Assembly (NCBI GenBank): GCA_024742695.1
Contig: JANSXY010000010.1
Coordinates: forward strand, 1 to 64,000
DNA length: 64,000 nucleotides
Reading direction: 5' to 3'
DNA from: Paracoccaceae bacterium
GTDB taxonomy: Bacteria; Pseudomonadota; Alphaproteobacteria; Rhodobacterales; Rhodobacteraceae
Part shown: in pieces, positions 1-9,181 of the stretch
Layout of the letters: each line of letters opens with the position of its first letter
Position numbering within the stretch: the stretch's first letter is position 1
Position numbers and translations under genes: made by a program
Notes under the pieces: generated by a model
The model's database searches: none
What the model was told of the DNA's origin: nothing
The model's input: only the letters and a program-made list of their open reading frames with translations

Positions 1-368
1 CTCCGTTGTCGGTTCCAGGTCTCGCAACCCGAACCTTCTTCGAAGATCGGCGGTGACCGCCAGCGTCACCCACGGCCGCGCGCTGCGCTACGCCAAGGGC
101 TCCGCGCGCGGCCTCCTACACCACCACCGGGGACACTGCCTCATAGACCTCCACCGCACGGACTACCGTGCGTGAAAACGCCGAGGATGCGCAAATCGAT
201 GGTTGACCCTGCACGGACGCGGCTGTTTGCCTTGCATTAGGGCGACCGTGTCATGGTTCGCAGGGTTTGTCGCGAGTGAGAAGTTTGGTCGGGGCGGGGG
301 CCCCGGATCGCCCTGGCCGGGCACCCGGCGGCGGCGATGGTCTTGGCTTCGTGACGGGGCAGTCGCCC
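1..368. other. Left edge, no assignable gene
   Basis: No gene can be named here. One plus-strand frame is open from the window edge (base 2) to a TGA at 173-175 and could be the last 57 codons of a gene cut by the window. Its arginine- and histidine-rich translation matches no family I recognise. Bases 176-368 are upstream of the GT2 glycosyltransferase and hold no clear promoter or terminator. Confidence 0.3.
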
Positions 369-1436
369 ATGACAGGCAATCAGGCACGGCCGGGCGCGCC
401 CGACATCGTTTCGGCCCGGCGCCGGGCACGCAAACTGATAATCCAGATTCCGTGCCGCGACGAGGCGGAGCAACTGCCGGCCACGCTGGCCGACTTGCCG
501 CGATGCGTGCCGGGTTTCGACCTTGTCGAATGGCTGGTGATCGACGACGGCTCGACCGACGGCACCGCCCAGGTAGCCCGAACAAATGGCGTCGACCACG
601 TCGTGACGCTGCCGCACAATCAGGGCCTCGCTCGGGCCTTCATGGCCGGGCTGGAGGCCAGCCTGCGCGCCGGGGCCGATGTGATCGTCAATACCGACGC
701 CGACAACCAGTATCGCGCCGCTTGCATCCCGGCGCTGACCGCCCCGGTGCTGGAGGGCCGCGCGCAGATCGTCGTCGGCGCCCGACCAATCGCCGAGATC
801 GCGCATTTCTCGCCCATCAAGCGGATGTTGCAACGGCTGGGCAGTTGGGTCGTGCAGAAGGCTAGCGGCACCCGGGTCGCGGATGCACCCAGCGGATTCC
901 GCGCCTTCGACCGGCAAGCGGCGATGCGGCTCTACGTCTTCGGCAACTATACCTACACGCTCGAGACAATCATCCAGGCCGGGGTGCTGGGTCTGCCGAT
1001 CCTCTCAGTACCGGTCGAGGTGAATCCGCCGACCCGGCCCTCGCGGCTGATCCGCTCGGTGCCGGCCTATGTCTGGCGCTCGGCGCAGACGATTTTCCGC
1101 ATCGTGGTGCTCTACAAGCCGCTGCGAGTCTTCAGCCTCGCCGCGGGGATCCTGGCGCTGCCCGGCGTCCTGGCCTTCGCGCGATTTCTCTTTCTCTACG
1201 CGGCCGGCGGCGGCGCCGGCAACGTGCAGTCGCTGGTGATCGGCGCGGCGCTGATCGCGGCCGGGGCGGTGGTATTCATCGGCGGGCTGCTGGCCGACCT
1301 GATCGCGGCGAACCGCACGCTTTTGGCCGAGATCCGCGGCCGAATGCTGGAGCGCGAACTCGACCGCGACCGCGACCGCAGCGAATATGTTAACGCCGGT
1401 CCTGAGGGCGACCAGGCGGGGCCGGACAGGCGTTGA
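369..1436 (+). CDS. GT2 glycosyltransferase with C-terminal membrane segments (dolichyl-phosphate mannosyltransferase-like)
   Basis: The N-terminal half is a GT-A fold family 2 domain: the strand-loop VIDDGSTDGT, then NTDADNQY as the DXD-type metal and nucleotide-sugar site. The C-terminal third has two hydrophobic segments followed by a charged tail, as in polyprenyl-phosphate sugar transferases of the DPM1 or GtrB type. It probably moves a sugar from a nucleotide onto a lipid carrier at the cytoplasmic membrane. I chose the ATG at 369; a TTG at 267 would add 34 low-complexity residues. Its stop overlaps the next start (TGATG), so the two genes are probably translationally coupled. Acceptor and sugar are unknown. 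Confidence 0.8.
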   Translation: MTGNQARPGAPDIVSARRRARKLIIQIPCRDEAEQLPATLADLPRCVPGFDLVEWLVIDDGSTDGTAQVARTNGVDHVVTLPHNQGLARAFMAGLEASLRAGADVIVNTDADNQYRAACIPALTAPVLEGRAQIVVGARPIAEIAHFSPIKRMLQRLGSWVVQKASGTRVADAPSGFRAFDRQAAMRLYVFGNYTYTLETIIQAGVLGLPILSVPVEVNPPTRPSRLIRSVPAYVWRSAQTIFRIVVLYKPLRVFSLAAGILALPGVLAFARFLFLYAAGGGAGNVQSLVIGAALIAAGAVVFIGGLLADLIAANRTLLAEIRGRMLERELDRDRDRSEYVNAGPEGDQAGPDRR

Positions 1437-3328
1437 TGGAGTTCTCGCATCGCCACGGCACAGCCGTGCTGGCCGCTCTGTCAGTCGTTGTGCTGGCCGG
1501 AGTGTTCTTGGTTCCTTCGGGTTTCTTCAACATCGACGAGGCGATCCATTTCCTCGGCGCAGATTCGCTGCGCCGGACCGGCAGCTTCGCGACCGACAAC
1601 GGCTTTGCCGAATTCGGCTCCGACAATCTGAAACTTTGGTTCCTCGTCGAAGGGCAAGGCGGGTTGGTGCCACAGTATCCCGCAGGCCATGCCGTGTTTG
1701 GTTCCGTGTTGCTAGCACTCTTCGGCTTTCGAGGGCTTTTCCTGCTCAACGCCGTGGCCGCGGTCGCCACGCTGTTCGTCACCCGGGCGCTGGCGCGGCG
1801 GATGTTCCGGGATGAGCGGGTTGCGTTCACGGCAGCGCTCATCCTGGCGCTGGCAAGCTTCTGGCCCGACTATGTTGTGGCAATCTGGCCGCACTCTGCG
1901 GCCCTGCTATGCGTGACACTGGCCTTCCATCTCGCGCTTGGCGCGCTCGATGCCGGGGAGCGGAGCATCCAGACCGCCGTACTTGCCGGCCTGGCGGCGG
2001 GATTGGGGCTTCTGTTCCGGGCCGATGCGGTTCTGATCCTGCCAGTGCTGGTGGCGCTGGCGATCCTTTTCGCCGCCAGACCGGTGGCCATGCTCGCGGG
2101 CGGGCTGGCCGGGCTGACAGTGCCGCTGGCCGCGGTCACGGCGCTCAACGCGGCAAAGTTCGGCGTGGCACTGCCGATCAGTTACGGCGCGGGCCGAGGA
2201 GGCGGGACCGCTTTGGCATCGCACGGGCTTGCGGCTGCAGCGCTGGCCGCGGGACTTGGCCTGCTCGTCGGATGGCGGGCGGGCGCGGCCCGGCCGCAGA
2301 TACAGCGGCGGTTGGCCACCCTTGCGGCCGCCGGGCTTTTCGCAGGGGCGGCGGCGCTGCCGGCAGGCCGCGACTTGGCATTGCGGATCGCCGACGGGGC
2401 GCTGGGGCTTTTCGTCGTGGCGCAGCGGCTCGACGGTTCGGTGGTTTCTGTCGGGCCGGCGGGCACGGTGCTGTTCGGTGGCTTGCCGAAGAAGGCACTT
2501 GCACAGAGCCTACCCTGGCTCGGCCTCCTGCCGCTCGGCTTCTGGCTCGCCTGGACCGCAACGGAACGCCGGGCGCTGGCCGCGATACTGGTCTTCGTGC
2601 TGGTCTGGTCGCTACCCTTCGTGCCGTTCGGCTGGCACGGCGGGCTTGGTGGCAACATGCGCTACTTCCTGCCGCTGCTGCCGCTTCTCGTGGCGCTTGG
2701 CGCGCGGATTCTCTGGGCCTGGGCGGACCGCACCGAGAGGCCAGGGAGGCGGCTGGCGATCGGCGCTGCGGCAGGTCTTTCCCTCGCAGGGCTCTGGGCC
2801 GCGCTGGACCCGGCTGGGGCGATCGGGGTCCAGCAGCGGCTGACGCTGGCACTGTTCTTGTGTCTCGCTGCAATCACGGTGATTGCGCAGCTGCGCCATG
2901 TCGCCGGACCGCATATCCGCGGATTCGCGGCGCTGCTGACCGGGGCCGGGCTATCGATAGCGACCCTCTGTGCGGTTTTCGATCTGGAAAACTCTGTGAC
3001 CGAGCGGGCCTGGAACTCCTCGACCGGCCAAGCCTTGGCAGGAATCGAAGGCAGGGTATTGGTCTGGGGTAACGCGAAACTCTATCGTCACCAGTTATCC
3101 CGTACCGACCAGATCGTGGCCATGCCGATCCACCAGTCCGGCGAAATCGACGCCGGGCTCCTGTCCGCGGCGCTGGCGCGCGGCTACCGGATCTATGTGC
3201 CTGACTGCATTCGTCCGCTCGTGGCGCGTGCCGGAAAGGCCGAGTACCTCCCGGCCGTCTACGACGAGCCCTGCGGCGGCCTATACGAACTTCAAGCCTT
3301 CGTCCCAATCACACAGAGCGGCAAATGA
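1436..3328 (+). CDS. Polytopic membrane protein, probable GT-C glycosyltransferase
   Basis: About 630 residues with an N-terminal membrane segment, a first periplasmic loop carrying FNIDEA, many further hydrophobic helices, and a soluble C-terminal tail of about 110 residues. An acidic pair in the first outer loop is typical of GT-C enzymes (PMT, ArnT, Alg10 types), which use polyprenyl-phosphate sugars as donors. The gene overlaps the GT2 gene that may make such a donor, which supports a two-step pathway: lipid-linked sugar made inside, transfer outside. The ATG at 1436 is preferred to the TTG at 1433. The acceptor is unknown; the family call rests on architecture and the DE motif. Confidence 0.7.
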   Translation: MEFSHRHGTAVLAALSVVVLAGVFLVPSGFFNIDEAIHFLGADSLRRTGSFATDNGFAEFGSDNLKLWFLVEGQGGLVPQYPAGHAVFGSVLLALFGFRGLFLLNAVAAVATLFVTRALARRMFRDERVAFTAALILALASFWPDYVVAIWPHSAALLCVTLAFHLALGALDAGERSIQTAVLAGLAAGLGLLFRADAVLILPVLVALAILFAARPVAMLAGGLAGLTVPLAAVTALNAAKFGVALPISYGAGRGGGTALASHGLAAAALAAGLGLLVGWRAGAARPQIQRRLATLAAAGLFAGAAALPAGRDLALRIADGALGLFVVAQRLDGSVVSVGPAGTVLFGGLPKKALAQSLPWLGLLPLGFWLAWTATERRALAAILVFVLVWSLPFVPFGWHGGLGGNMRYFLPLLPLLVALGARILWAWADRTERPGRRLAIGAAAGLSLAGLWAALDPAGAIGVQQRLTLALFLCLAAITVIAQLRHVAGPHIRGFAALLTGAGLSIATLCAVFDLENSVTERAWNSSTGQALAGIEGRVLVWGNAKLYRHQLSRTDQIVAMPIHQSGEIDAGLLSAALARGYRIYVPDCIRPLVARAGKAEYLPAVYDEPCGGLYELQAFVPITQSGK

Positions 3329-3450
3329 CACACAAGACGCTTGAATGGAGCAAGCCCAACGAACTGCAGGTTTTCATCATTCTGGCGTCTCACGGCATTC
3401 TCCTCGACGGCTTCCCGAGACCATGGTTCCGACCCGCAAAGTGCATCTGA
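3325..3450 (+). CDS. 41-codon ORF overlapping the GT-C stop; possible truncated gene start
   Basis: The ATG at 3325 overlaps the preceding stop as ATGA, the usual arrangement of coupled genes in this locus. The frame reads 41 codons (MTHKTLEWSKPNELQVF at the start) and ends at TGA 3448-3450, just before a decayed transposase remnant. It may be the N-terminus of a third operon gene cut by an insertion, or chance. The product is not recognised. Confidence 0.25.
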   Translation: MTHKTLEWSKPNELQVFIILASHGILLDGFPRPWFRPAKCI

Positions 3451-3520
3451 CCTGATGTTCGATGAGCTTCTGCATCTGGATGGACCGCAGCAGGCGATGT
3501 CCCGATCAAATGTTGTCTGC

Positions 3521-3598
3521 TTAGTTCCATGACAACAGCACGTCGATCCGGCTTTCGGGATGCCCCCGGACGATGGCGGGGAACGTGTCGGCCAAGCG
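3521..3598 (-). pseudogene. Remnant of an IS66-family transposase C-terminus
   Basis: On the minus strand 25 codons read RLADTFPAI, then GHPESRIDVLLSWN and a TAA. This resembles the conserved end of IS66 transposases (LAD.L..I..HP..RIDELLPWN). The frame has no usable continuation upstream and I see no terminal inverted repeats or companion ORFs, so only a scar remains. It marks old mobile-element activity inside the polysaccharide locus. The identification rests on one short motif. Confidence 0.5.
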
Positions 3599-4021
3599 CC
3601 GCGACCTACCGCGCCCATAAATGCGGCTGATGCCGCCCGCACATGTAATGCCCTATGTCAAGCGTCATAGAAAAATGATGCGGCCCACGCCGAAACGATC
3701 TGCGAGGCCGTCAGGGCATACGACTCGTTAGCCTGATTAGGCCTTGGAGAGCGAACTTCATCAGGGCCACCGGTCAGACACACCGCGCTCAAAGCCAGGA
3801 AACATGACCACACGTGATGATCGCCATCAGCTCAAATCAACCCGTGCGCAAACGGAGCCGTCCACACATCACGGCACCGGTCCGGTGCCGGCGTTGCGGG
3901 CCGGGAGAGCGGCGACGCGGGCTGCCCGCCATCGGAAGCTGTCCAAGCCGTAGCATCGCATTGTTGCCAATCGCACAGGATTCGAGGATAGATCCACCCC
4001 TGAACTAGAAGGGAGGCAGGA
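3599..4021. other. Decayed intergenic stretch
   Basis: About 420 bases with no credible gene: all frames are short and have no family resemblance. It is less regular in base use than the flanking genes and lies beside the IS66-like scar, so it is probably degraded mobile or former coding DNA. A purine-rich AGGGAGG lies at its right end (4010-4016) and could serve the next gene. Confidence 0.5.
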
Positions 4022-4039
4022 CTGATCGCTCGAAGGAAT

Positions 4040-4981
4040 GTGGTTCTTGTACGGCGTGCGGGCAAGCCCTTCCGACACTTGGGATCGGCGGTGATGCGCG
4101 GCGATCAACTCGCAGCGCTCGTCGGTCCGCATCTTCCGGACGACCTGCGCATCCGGGTACTTCCGTTCCACGCCGGGATGCTCCCGCCGCTAGCAATGCG
4201 GGCCTTCGCGCTGGCGATTCCGGTCGGCGCGATCGTCGTATTCGTCAAATCCGCCGCCAAGGGCCTGACACAGGATCATCTCGCCGCCCTTCGCTCACGG
4301 GATGCGCGCATTGGGCTCGACAGCATCGACACGCCACTCGACCAGATCGATTTCGATCTATTCGACTTCCAGATCGCTGCCTCGCTCGCAGGACAATCGG
4401 CACTCTCCGAACGGTTGGCGCAACTCGGCAAGCGTGGCGTGCCAGTGGAACTATTGCACCACCACCACGACCCCCGGCTCGCGGCCATTGAGCGGCCCGT
4501 CGACCGGCCCTTCCGTTGCGGCTATGTCGGGGCCCCGGGCAACGCCCTGATCCCGCCCGGCATCACGTACGACGTGGAGCGGATCGACGTTCGATACACT
4601 CGCGACTTCACCCGCTCGCTACGGCGGATCGCAGGATTGACGCTGCACTACGGTGTCCGTCCCATGCCGGCGCCGACCGCGTCCATCTCGAGGGAGTACA
4701 AGCCGTTCACCAAGGGTTTCACGGCAGCGGCATGCGCGTCGAACATCCTCGTCAACCGGGAAGCCGACGATGCGGTCGCACTTCTGGGAGAAGACTATCC
4801 GTTCCTCGTCTCCGCCACCAACCTCGACAGCGTGGTTGACGGGCTTGTCCGCGCAAAGCAGGCGAGTCCGGGCCCACTCTGGAACGAGGGGCTCGACAGA
4901 ATGCGGGCGCTGAGGGAGCTTGTGGCCCCTGTCACGCTCGCGACAAGATTGCGGGAAATCGTAGACGTGGTAGCACCATAG
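4040..4981 (+). CDS. Glycosyltransferase-like protein of a polysaccharide locus
   Basis: A soluble protein of about 313 residues beginning VVLVRRAGKPF, a plausible first Rossmann strand, and carrying KPFTKGFTAAACASN followed by EADDAVALLGEDYPF. That pair resembles the nucleotide-sugar binding region of GT-B glycosyltransferases, where a K, a small-residue turn and an acidic residue contact the donor. No catalytic residue can be named. Start is uncertain: GTG at 4040 has AAGGA only two bases ahead, whereas an in-frame CTG at 4022 follows AGGGAGG at good spacing and would add six residues. The methyltransferase follows 17 bases downstream, so they probably share a transcript. Confidence 0.5.
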   Translation: MVLVRRAGKPFRHLGSAVMRGDQLAALVGPHLPDDLRIRVLPFHAGMLPPLAMRAFALAIPVGAIVVFVKSAAKGLTQDHLAALRSRDARIGLDSIDTPLDQIDFDLFDFQIAASLAGQSALSERLAQLGKRGVPVELLHHHHDPRLAAIERPVDRPFRCGYVGAPGNALIPPGITYDVERIDVRYTRDFTRSLRRIAGLTLHYGVRPMPAPTASISREYKPFTKGFTAAACASNILVNREADDAVALLGEDYPFLVSATNLDSVVDGLVRAKQASPGPLWNEGLDRMRALRELVAPVTLATRLREIVDVVAP

Positions 4982-4998
4982 GGCGACGGCGGATCTGT

Positions 4999-5766
4999 AT
5001 GGACTGGGAAGACGAAGGGAGACCTTGGCGGATGTTCTGGCGGATCGCCGAGGGTCGCTGGGGACGCAAACTCCGTCGCGGGTTCGGTCGCATCGTGTCT
5101 TGGGATCCTTTCTTCGGCGATATGAAGCACCATGACTTCGCTCAGGGGAGGATGCGGGCCAGCCGCATCGCCATCGTAAACCACATGATCCGGGTCAACG
5201 GCTACAGAAGCTATCTCGAGATCGGGGTGCGAAGGCGAAGCTCGATGTTCGAGGAAATCCACTGCGACACACGGATCAGCGTCGATCCCGACCCGGCCGC
5301 GGAAGCCGACTATCCGGTCCCCTCCGACGACTACTTCGCACGTCACGACCATCGCTTCGACATTGTCTTCATCGACGGCAATCACACCGGCGACCAGGTG
5401 GAGCGCGACTTGGAACATGCTTTGTCGCGGCTGAATCCGGGGGGCGCGATACTCCTCCATGACATGAACCCGCCCACCAGATTTCACGCCCGGGAGGTCT
5501 ACGAAGTGGACGGTGCTTATCCCTCTTGGAACGGCACCTCATGGAAAGGCTACGCCGCGCTCAGGAAGAAGCGCGCCGACCTCACCATGCGGGTCGTGGA
5601 CACCGACTGGGGGGTGGGTATCGTCCACCCAGGAAGCCAGGACATCTACCAAGGTCCCGGCAAAAGCTTTGACGACCTCGCCCGCGACCGGAAGCGCCTT
5701 CTGAACCTGATTTCCGTGCACGAGTTTCTTCGGCTCTATCGGACGCCGCTGAACCGTGAACTATGA
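4999..5766 (+). CDS. Class I SAM-dependent methyltransferase (Methyltransf_24 type)
   Basis: 255 residues. YLEIGVRRRSSMF is the glycine-rich SAM loop (motif I), FDIVFIDGNHTGDQVERDL is the strand 4 signature of the Methyltransf_24 group, and LNPGGAILLHDMNPPT follows as the next strand and acidic metal or substrate loop. Such enzymes methylate sugars or phenolic groups in polysaccharide and cephalosporin-hydroxylase-like contexts. Between a glycosyltransferase and a flippase it most likely O-methylates a surface sugar. Substrate not shown by the sequence. Confidence 0.75.
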   Translation: MDWEDEGRPWRMFWRIAEGRWGRKLRRGFGRIVSWDPFFGDMKHHDFAQGRMRASRIAIVNHMIRVNGYRSYLEIGVRRRSSMFEEIHCDTRISVDPDPAAEADYPVPSDDYFARHDHRFDIVFIDGNHTGDQVERDLEHALSRLNPGGAILLHDMNPPTRFHAREVYEVDGAYPSWNGTSWKGYAALRKKRADLTMRVVDTDWGVGIVHPGSQDIYQGPGKSFDDLARDRKRLLNLISVHEFLRLYRTPLNREL

Positions 5767-5797
5767 TCCGTTCACTTCTTGCTGGGCGCACTGAGCG

Positions 5798-7084
5798 ATG
5801 CGCTGGTTGCATGGGCGTATCGCGCGCGGATCGGTCGCGACCCTGGCCATCCGCCTGACGGCGCTGGGGCTTGGGTTCCTCCAGACGCTCATCCTCGCCC
5901 GCCTCCTCGGCGCGGACAGCTACGGCCAGGTGGTCTCGGTCGTCTCGATCGCGACGCTCGCGGCCTGGATAGGGGTTCTTGGGCTGAACAGTCTCGCCGT
6001 GCGCGAGATCGCGCGGTTCCGCCTTCGTGGCGATGCCGCCGCGGAGAACGGCTTCCTGAGGTTCGCCCTCTTCGCGGTCGCGGCGTTCGCGAGTTTCGCG
6101 GGGCTTGCTGCCTGGGCACTCGCTGCACCATCGCTGCCCGGGATTGGACGCTGGATCCTCGTGCTGACCCCTATGATTGCCGTGATCCTCTTCTTCCGGG
6201 GCGCATCGCTCGGACAGGGCCGGGTAATCGCGTCGCAGGCCCCACTCGACGTCCTGAGACCGGCTCTGTTCCTGTCGGCCGTCACGATCGTAACCATCTC
6301 GGGCAGTCTGGGCGCGCCGACCGCGATTGCGCTGAACACCGCCGCCTTTGCCGCGGCGATGATCGCAGCTCTGCTCCTCGGGCGGCCGTCGGGCGCCGAG
6401 GTTCCCTCTACCCTGCCCTCAGGCGCGGGTCTTCTAAAGAGCGCACTGCCCTTCTACCTGGGCGGCGTTTTCGCCTCGCTCCAGTCCGAGATGATGGTGC
6501 TGATGCTCACGGTCCTCTCGACGCCAGAACAGACCGGCCTGTTCCAGATCGCGTTTCGGCTCAGCACGCTCCTCCTCGTTGTAAGGCTAGCCATCGACGT
6601 CCCGTTGGGGCCCCGCTTCTCCGCAAGCTGGGAACGGGGTGAGAGAGAAGACGTTGAGCGGCTCGCGAGCCTTTCCGCGGCAACCTCTACCGTGTCGGCC
6701 CTGCTGATCTGGTTCGCTCTCTTCTTGCTCGGCAGGCCTCTGATCTCCCTCTTCGGGCCGGATTTCGTCGCCGCGCAGGACAGCCTCATGGTGCTTGCAG
6801 CCGCTCAAATCCTTTTCGTCTCTGCAGGTCCTCTGCCCGTCCTGCTGAACATGGCCGACCGATCCGGCGTCGTCACGTGGGCGTTGGCAGGCGCGCAGGT
6901 GGTGCAGGTTCTCTTCGGCCTATTTCTTGTTCCCGACATGGGCGCATTAGGTGCAGCGCTGGCGATGTCGGCCGCGATAGCCGCCTGGACGCTGACCATG
7001 TGGCTTGCCACGCGCCTTAGTCTTGGTCTCAAGGTCTCGCCCCTGCACGGTCTGCTGATCTACGCGCGAAGGGGGCTCAGGTAG
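5798..7084 (+). CDS. Wzx-like polysaccharide flippase (MVF/MATE-like fold)
   Basis: 428 residues, almost all hydrophobic, with 12 or so predicted membrane helices and the N-terminal pattern RLTALGLGFLQTLILARLLGA typical of O-antigen/teichoic acid flippases. It would move lipid-linked oligosaccharide from the inner to the outer leaflet for polymerisation. It is the last gene of the plus-strand arm, and its 3' end overlaps by 8 bases the 3' end of the opposing glycosyltransferase. No polymerase (Wzy) or chain-length regulator (Wzz) is visible in the window. Confidence 0.8.
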   Translation: MRWLHGRIARGSVATLAIRLTALGLGFLQTLILARLLGADSYGQVVSVVSIATLAAWIGVLGLNSLAVREIARFRLRGDAAAENGFLRFALFAVAAFASFAGLAAWALAAPSLPGIGRWILVLTPMIAVILFFRGASLGQGRVIASQAPLDVLRPALFLSAVTIVTISGSLGAPTAIALNTAAFAAAMIAALLLGRPSGAEVPSTLPSGAGLLKSALPFYLGGVFASLQSEMMVLMLTVLSTPEQTGLFQIAFRLSTLLLVVRLAIDVPLGPRFSASWERGEREDVERLASLSAATSTVSALLIWFALFLLGRPLISLFGPDFVAAQDSLMVLAAAQILFVSAGPLPVLLNMADRSGVVTWALAGAQVVQVLFGLFLVPDMGALGAALAMSAAIAAWTLTMWLATRLSLGLKVSPLHGLLIYARRGLR

Positions 7085-8222
7085 CGGAGGACGATCGGCC
7101 TATCGAGGCTTCCGCCAGTTCAAGGCAGACGCGCGCCGGGAGGTCATCCGAAAACGCCTCTTCTGCCCGCTTCCGGGCAGCAACGCCCATCTCCTCAAGC
7201 TGAGCCGCCGCCATGCGAAGAACGTCCCGCATCGCCTTGGCGAGCGCTTCGGGGTCTCCGGGAGGGCAGAGCCACCCATTCAGTCCTGGCACCACGGCAT
7301 CGCGGCACCCTGGCACATCGGTCGCGATCACGGGGCGACCCGAGGCCGAGGCTTCCAAGATGACCTTCGGCATGCCCTCGCCGCCATGCGACGGCACGAC
7401 AAGCGTCGTTGCGCGAGCAAGCCAAGGGCGGACATCTTCGCACTGTCCGACGAACTCCACGATGCCTTCCCGGCGCCAGCAATCCAGTTCGACATCACTC
7501 ACGGCGCCACTGTTCGCGTGCCGGGTATCTCCCACAACGACGAACCGAACAGAGGGGGACTCCTTGCGAACCAGCGCTGCTGCAGCGACGAAGTCGTGGA
7601 TACCCTTGTCGCGTTGTAGGCGACCGACGAACAGGAAGCTTTGTCCCCGGGGGTCCAGCCGGCCTTCCGGCCTGAAATACGCGAGATCGACGCCCGACCC
7701 CATGACCTGATGGATTGGCAACCGTGGCGAAAGCCCGTTGCGCCTGAGAAACTCGAGATCCGCCGTGTTCTGCACGATCAATGCCACGCCGCCCGAACAA
7801 GCGAAGCTGTAGAGACGGGCCAGGCCGGACGCGACGATTCCTTGCCTCGACATCCTCATGCCAAGACCAGAAACGACATTTGCGTATGGTATTGATCGCC
7901 CGCGGCAACACAGGCCGCCATAGACATTGGCCTTGATGCCATGGTTCAGCACGAAGTCTGGCTCTTCCCTCCGCAATATGCCAGCCAGACTTCGAAGTGA
8001 CGCGGCCTCTTCCAAGGGCATGGCGCCGTCGAGCGAGACGGGCCAGCGGACGTAGCTCGTGCGCTCCAGCGCCGAAAGCCTTTCGGTCCACTCGTCCTCG
8101 GGGGCGACGGCGCAGATCTGCCATCCGCTTGCCGCGAAATGGCGAACCAGGTTTCGTCGGAAATTCCAGAGATACCAAGACGAGCCGGCACAGAGCATGA
8201 CTTTCGGCGCGTTCGGCGTCAC
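7077..8222 (-). CDS. GT4 family glycosyltransferase
   Basis: 381 residues with two Rossmann-like domains. The C-terminal half shows FLFVGRLQRDKGIHDFV, then GGEGMPKVILEASASGRPVI with the EX7E-type donor site, then GLNGWLCPPGDPEALA, the classic GT4 tail. It adds a sugar from a nucleotide donor to a lipid-linked or saccharide acceptor. A GTG start at 8222 overlaps the upstream methyltransferase stop (GTGA); longer readings run back into that gene in the wrong frame. It is the last gene of a tightly overlapping three-gene minus-strand operon (9178-10218, 8219-9181, 7077-8222). Confidence 0.85.
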   Translation of the reverse strand: MTPNAPKVMLCAGSSWYLWNFRRNLVRHFAASGWQICAVAPEDEWTERLSALERTSYVRWPVSLDGAMPLEEAASLRSLAGILRREEPDFVLNHGIKANVYGGLCCRGRSIPYANVVSGLGMRMSRQGIVASGLARLYSFACSGGVALIVQNTADLEFLRRNGLSPRLPIHQVMGSGVDLAYFRPEGRLDPRGQSFLFVGRLQRDKGIHDFVAAAALVRKESPSVRFVVVGDTRHANSGAVSDVELDCWRREGIVEFVGQCEDVRPWLARATTLVVPSHGGEGMPKVILEASASGRPVIATDVPGCRDAVVPGLNGWLCPPGDPEALAKAMRDVLRMAAAQLEEMGVAARKRAEEAFSDDLPARVCLELAEASIGRSSSAT

Positions 8223-9181
8223 TTCTGGACGCCCCTGAAGAGCGCGGCCATGTCCTGTGGACGAAGCGCCTTTTCCGACCGCCTTCCAATAAAGAAGACG
8301 CTGCTGGCCGTGTCGCTGGCATGCGCCCTGTCGGCAAGCCGGTCGAGGAACCTCACCCAGAAGAAGGGCAATGTCAGCCGCGACCCCAGCCACCTGTTGC
8401 CGACAGCGGCGCCGAGCGCATAGCGGAGGATCTGGAACAGGACTGTTCCGGGACCGCGAACGACCCCGCTGTCGATCATTTCGAAATGCCGAAACAGCCA
8501 TCTGTGACCGTTCTCGGTGAACCTCGTAAAATCATAGGCCGCTTCGTGGACGGGCTGGAGAAATGGTGTCTCCGCGTAGACCAGCCCTTCTGGCCTGAGG
8601 ACCCTCCAAATTTCGTCGACAACAGTTGCAGGAGTGAGAACGTGTTCGAGCACGGCCTGAATCCACACCGCATCCACGCTCCCGTCCTTCAGAGGGATGG
8701 CATGGGCATCCGCGACGAAATCCGTATTCGGCGAGGCATAGACATCGAAGGAGATCACGCGGACGGACTCCGCGAGGTATAGTTCGCGGGCGCCTTCGTT
8801 GACCGACCCTCCTCCCACGATAAGGATCGTGCTTTCCCCTTCCCGGGTCCGAAGGTGTTCCAGCACGATACCGGCATTTCTGGCTGCAACGTCGTTTTGG
8901 CCCATGACTGCCCGCTTCAGAAGCGACTGCCGAGTCCGGCGGCCCTCAATGAGGCTGGCCGCCCCGCTCTTCACGACTTGGCCCTTGCTCAGGATGCTCT
9001 CATCGAAATCGACCAGTACGACTTGTCCATTGACGACCGGGTACTCGATCATCTCTCCTCCGCTGGATTTCGACCAGCAGCGACCATCGTCGTCCCAAGT
9101 CAAGTCATTGCCGGTCGAGGGGCAGTGCAAAAGAGCCTTGATATCGTCGATGGTCTGCCCGGCGCGCTTAGATCTACTCAT
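8219..9181 (-). CDS. SAM-dependent methyltransferase with Trm112-like N-terminal region
   Basis: 320 residues. The first 60 (ALLHCPSTGNDL, then EYPVVNGQVVLVD) resemble a Trm112-type region, though the usual zinc cysteines are mostly missing. The rest is a Methyltransf_11 domain: ILIVGGGSVNEGA as motif I, DAHAIPLKDGSVDAVWIQAVLEHV as the strand 4 region, then VLRPEGLVYAETPF. It probably modifies a sugar or lipid carrier in the same pathway as its neighbours. Start and stop overlap both neighbours by 4 bases, so the three genes form one coupled operon. Confidence 0.75.
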   Translation of the reverse strand: MSRSKRAGQTIDDIKALLHCPSTGNDLTWDDDGRCWSKSSGGEMIEYPVVNGQVVLVDFDESILSKGQVVKSGAASLIEGRRTRQSLLKRAVMGQNDVAARNAGIVLEHLRTREGESTILIVGGGSVNEGARELYLAESVRVISFDVYASPNTDFVADAHAIPLKDGSVDAVWIQAVLEHVLTPATVVDEIWRVLRPEGLVYAETPFLQPVHEAAYDFTRFTENGHRWLFRHFEMIDSGVVRGPGTVLFQILRYALGAAVGNRWLGSRLTLPFFWVRFLDRLADRAHASDTASSVFFIGRRSEKALRPQDMAALFRGVQK

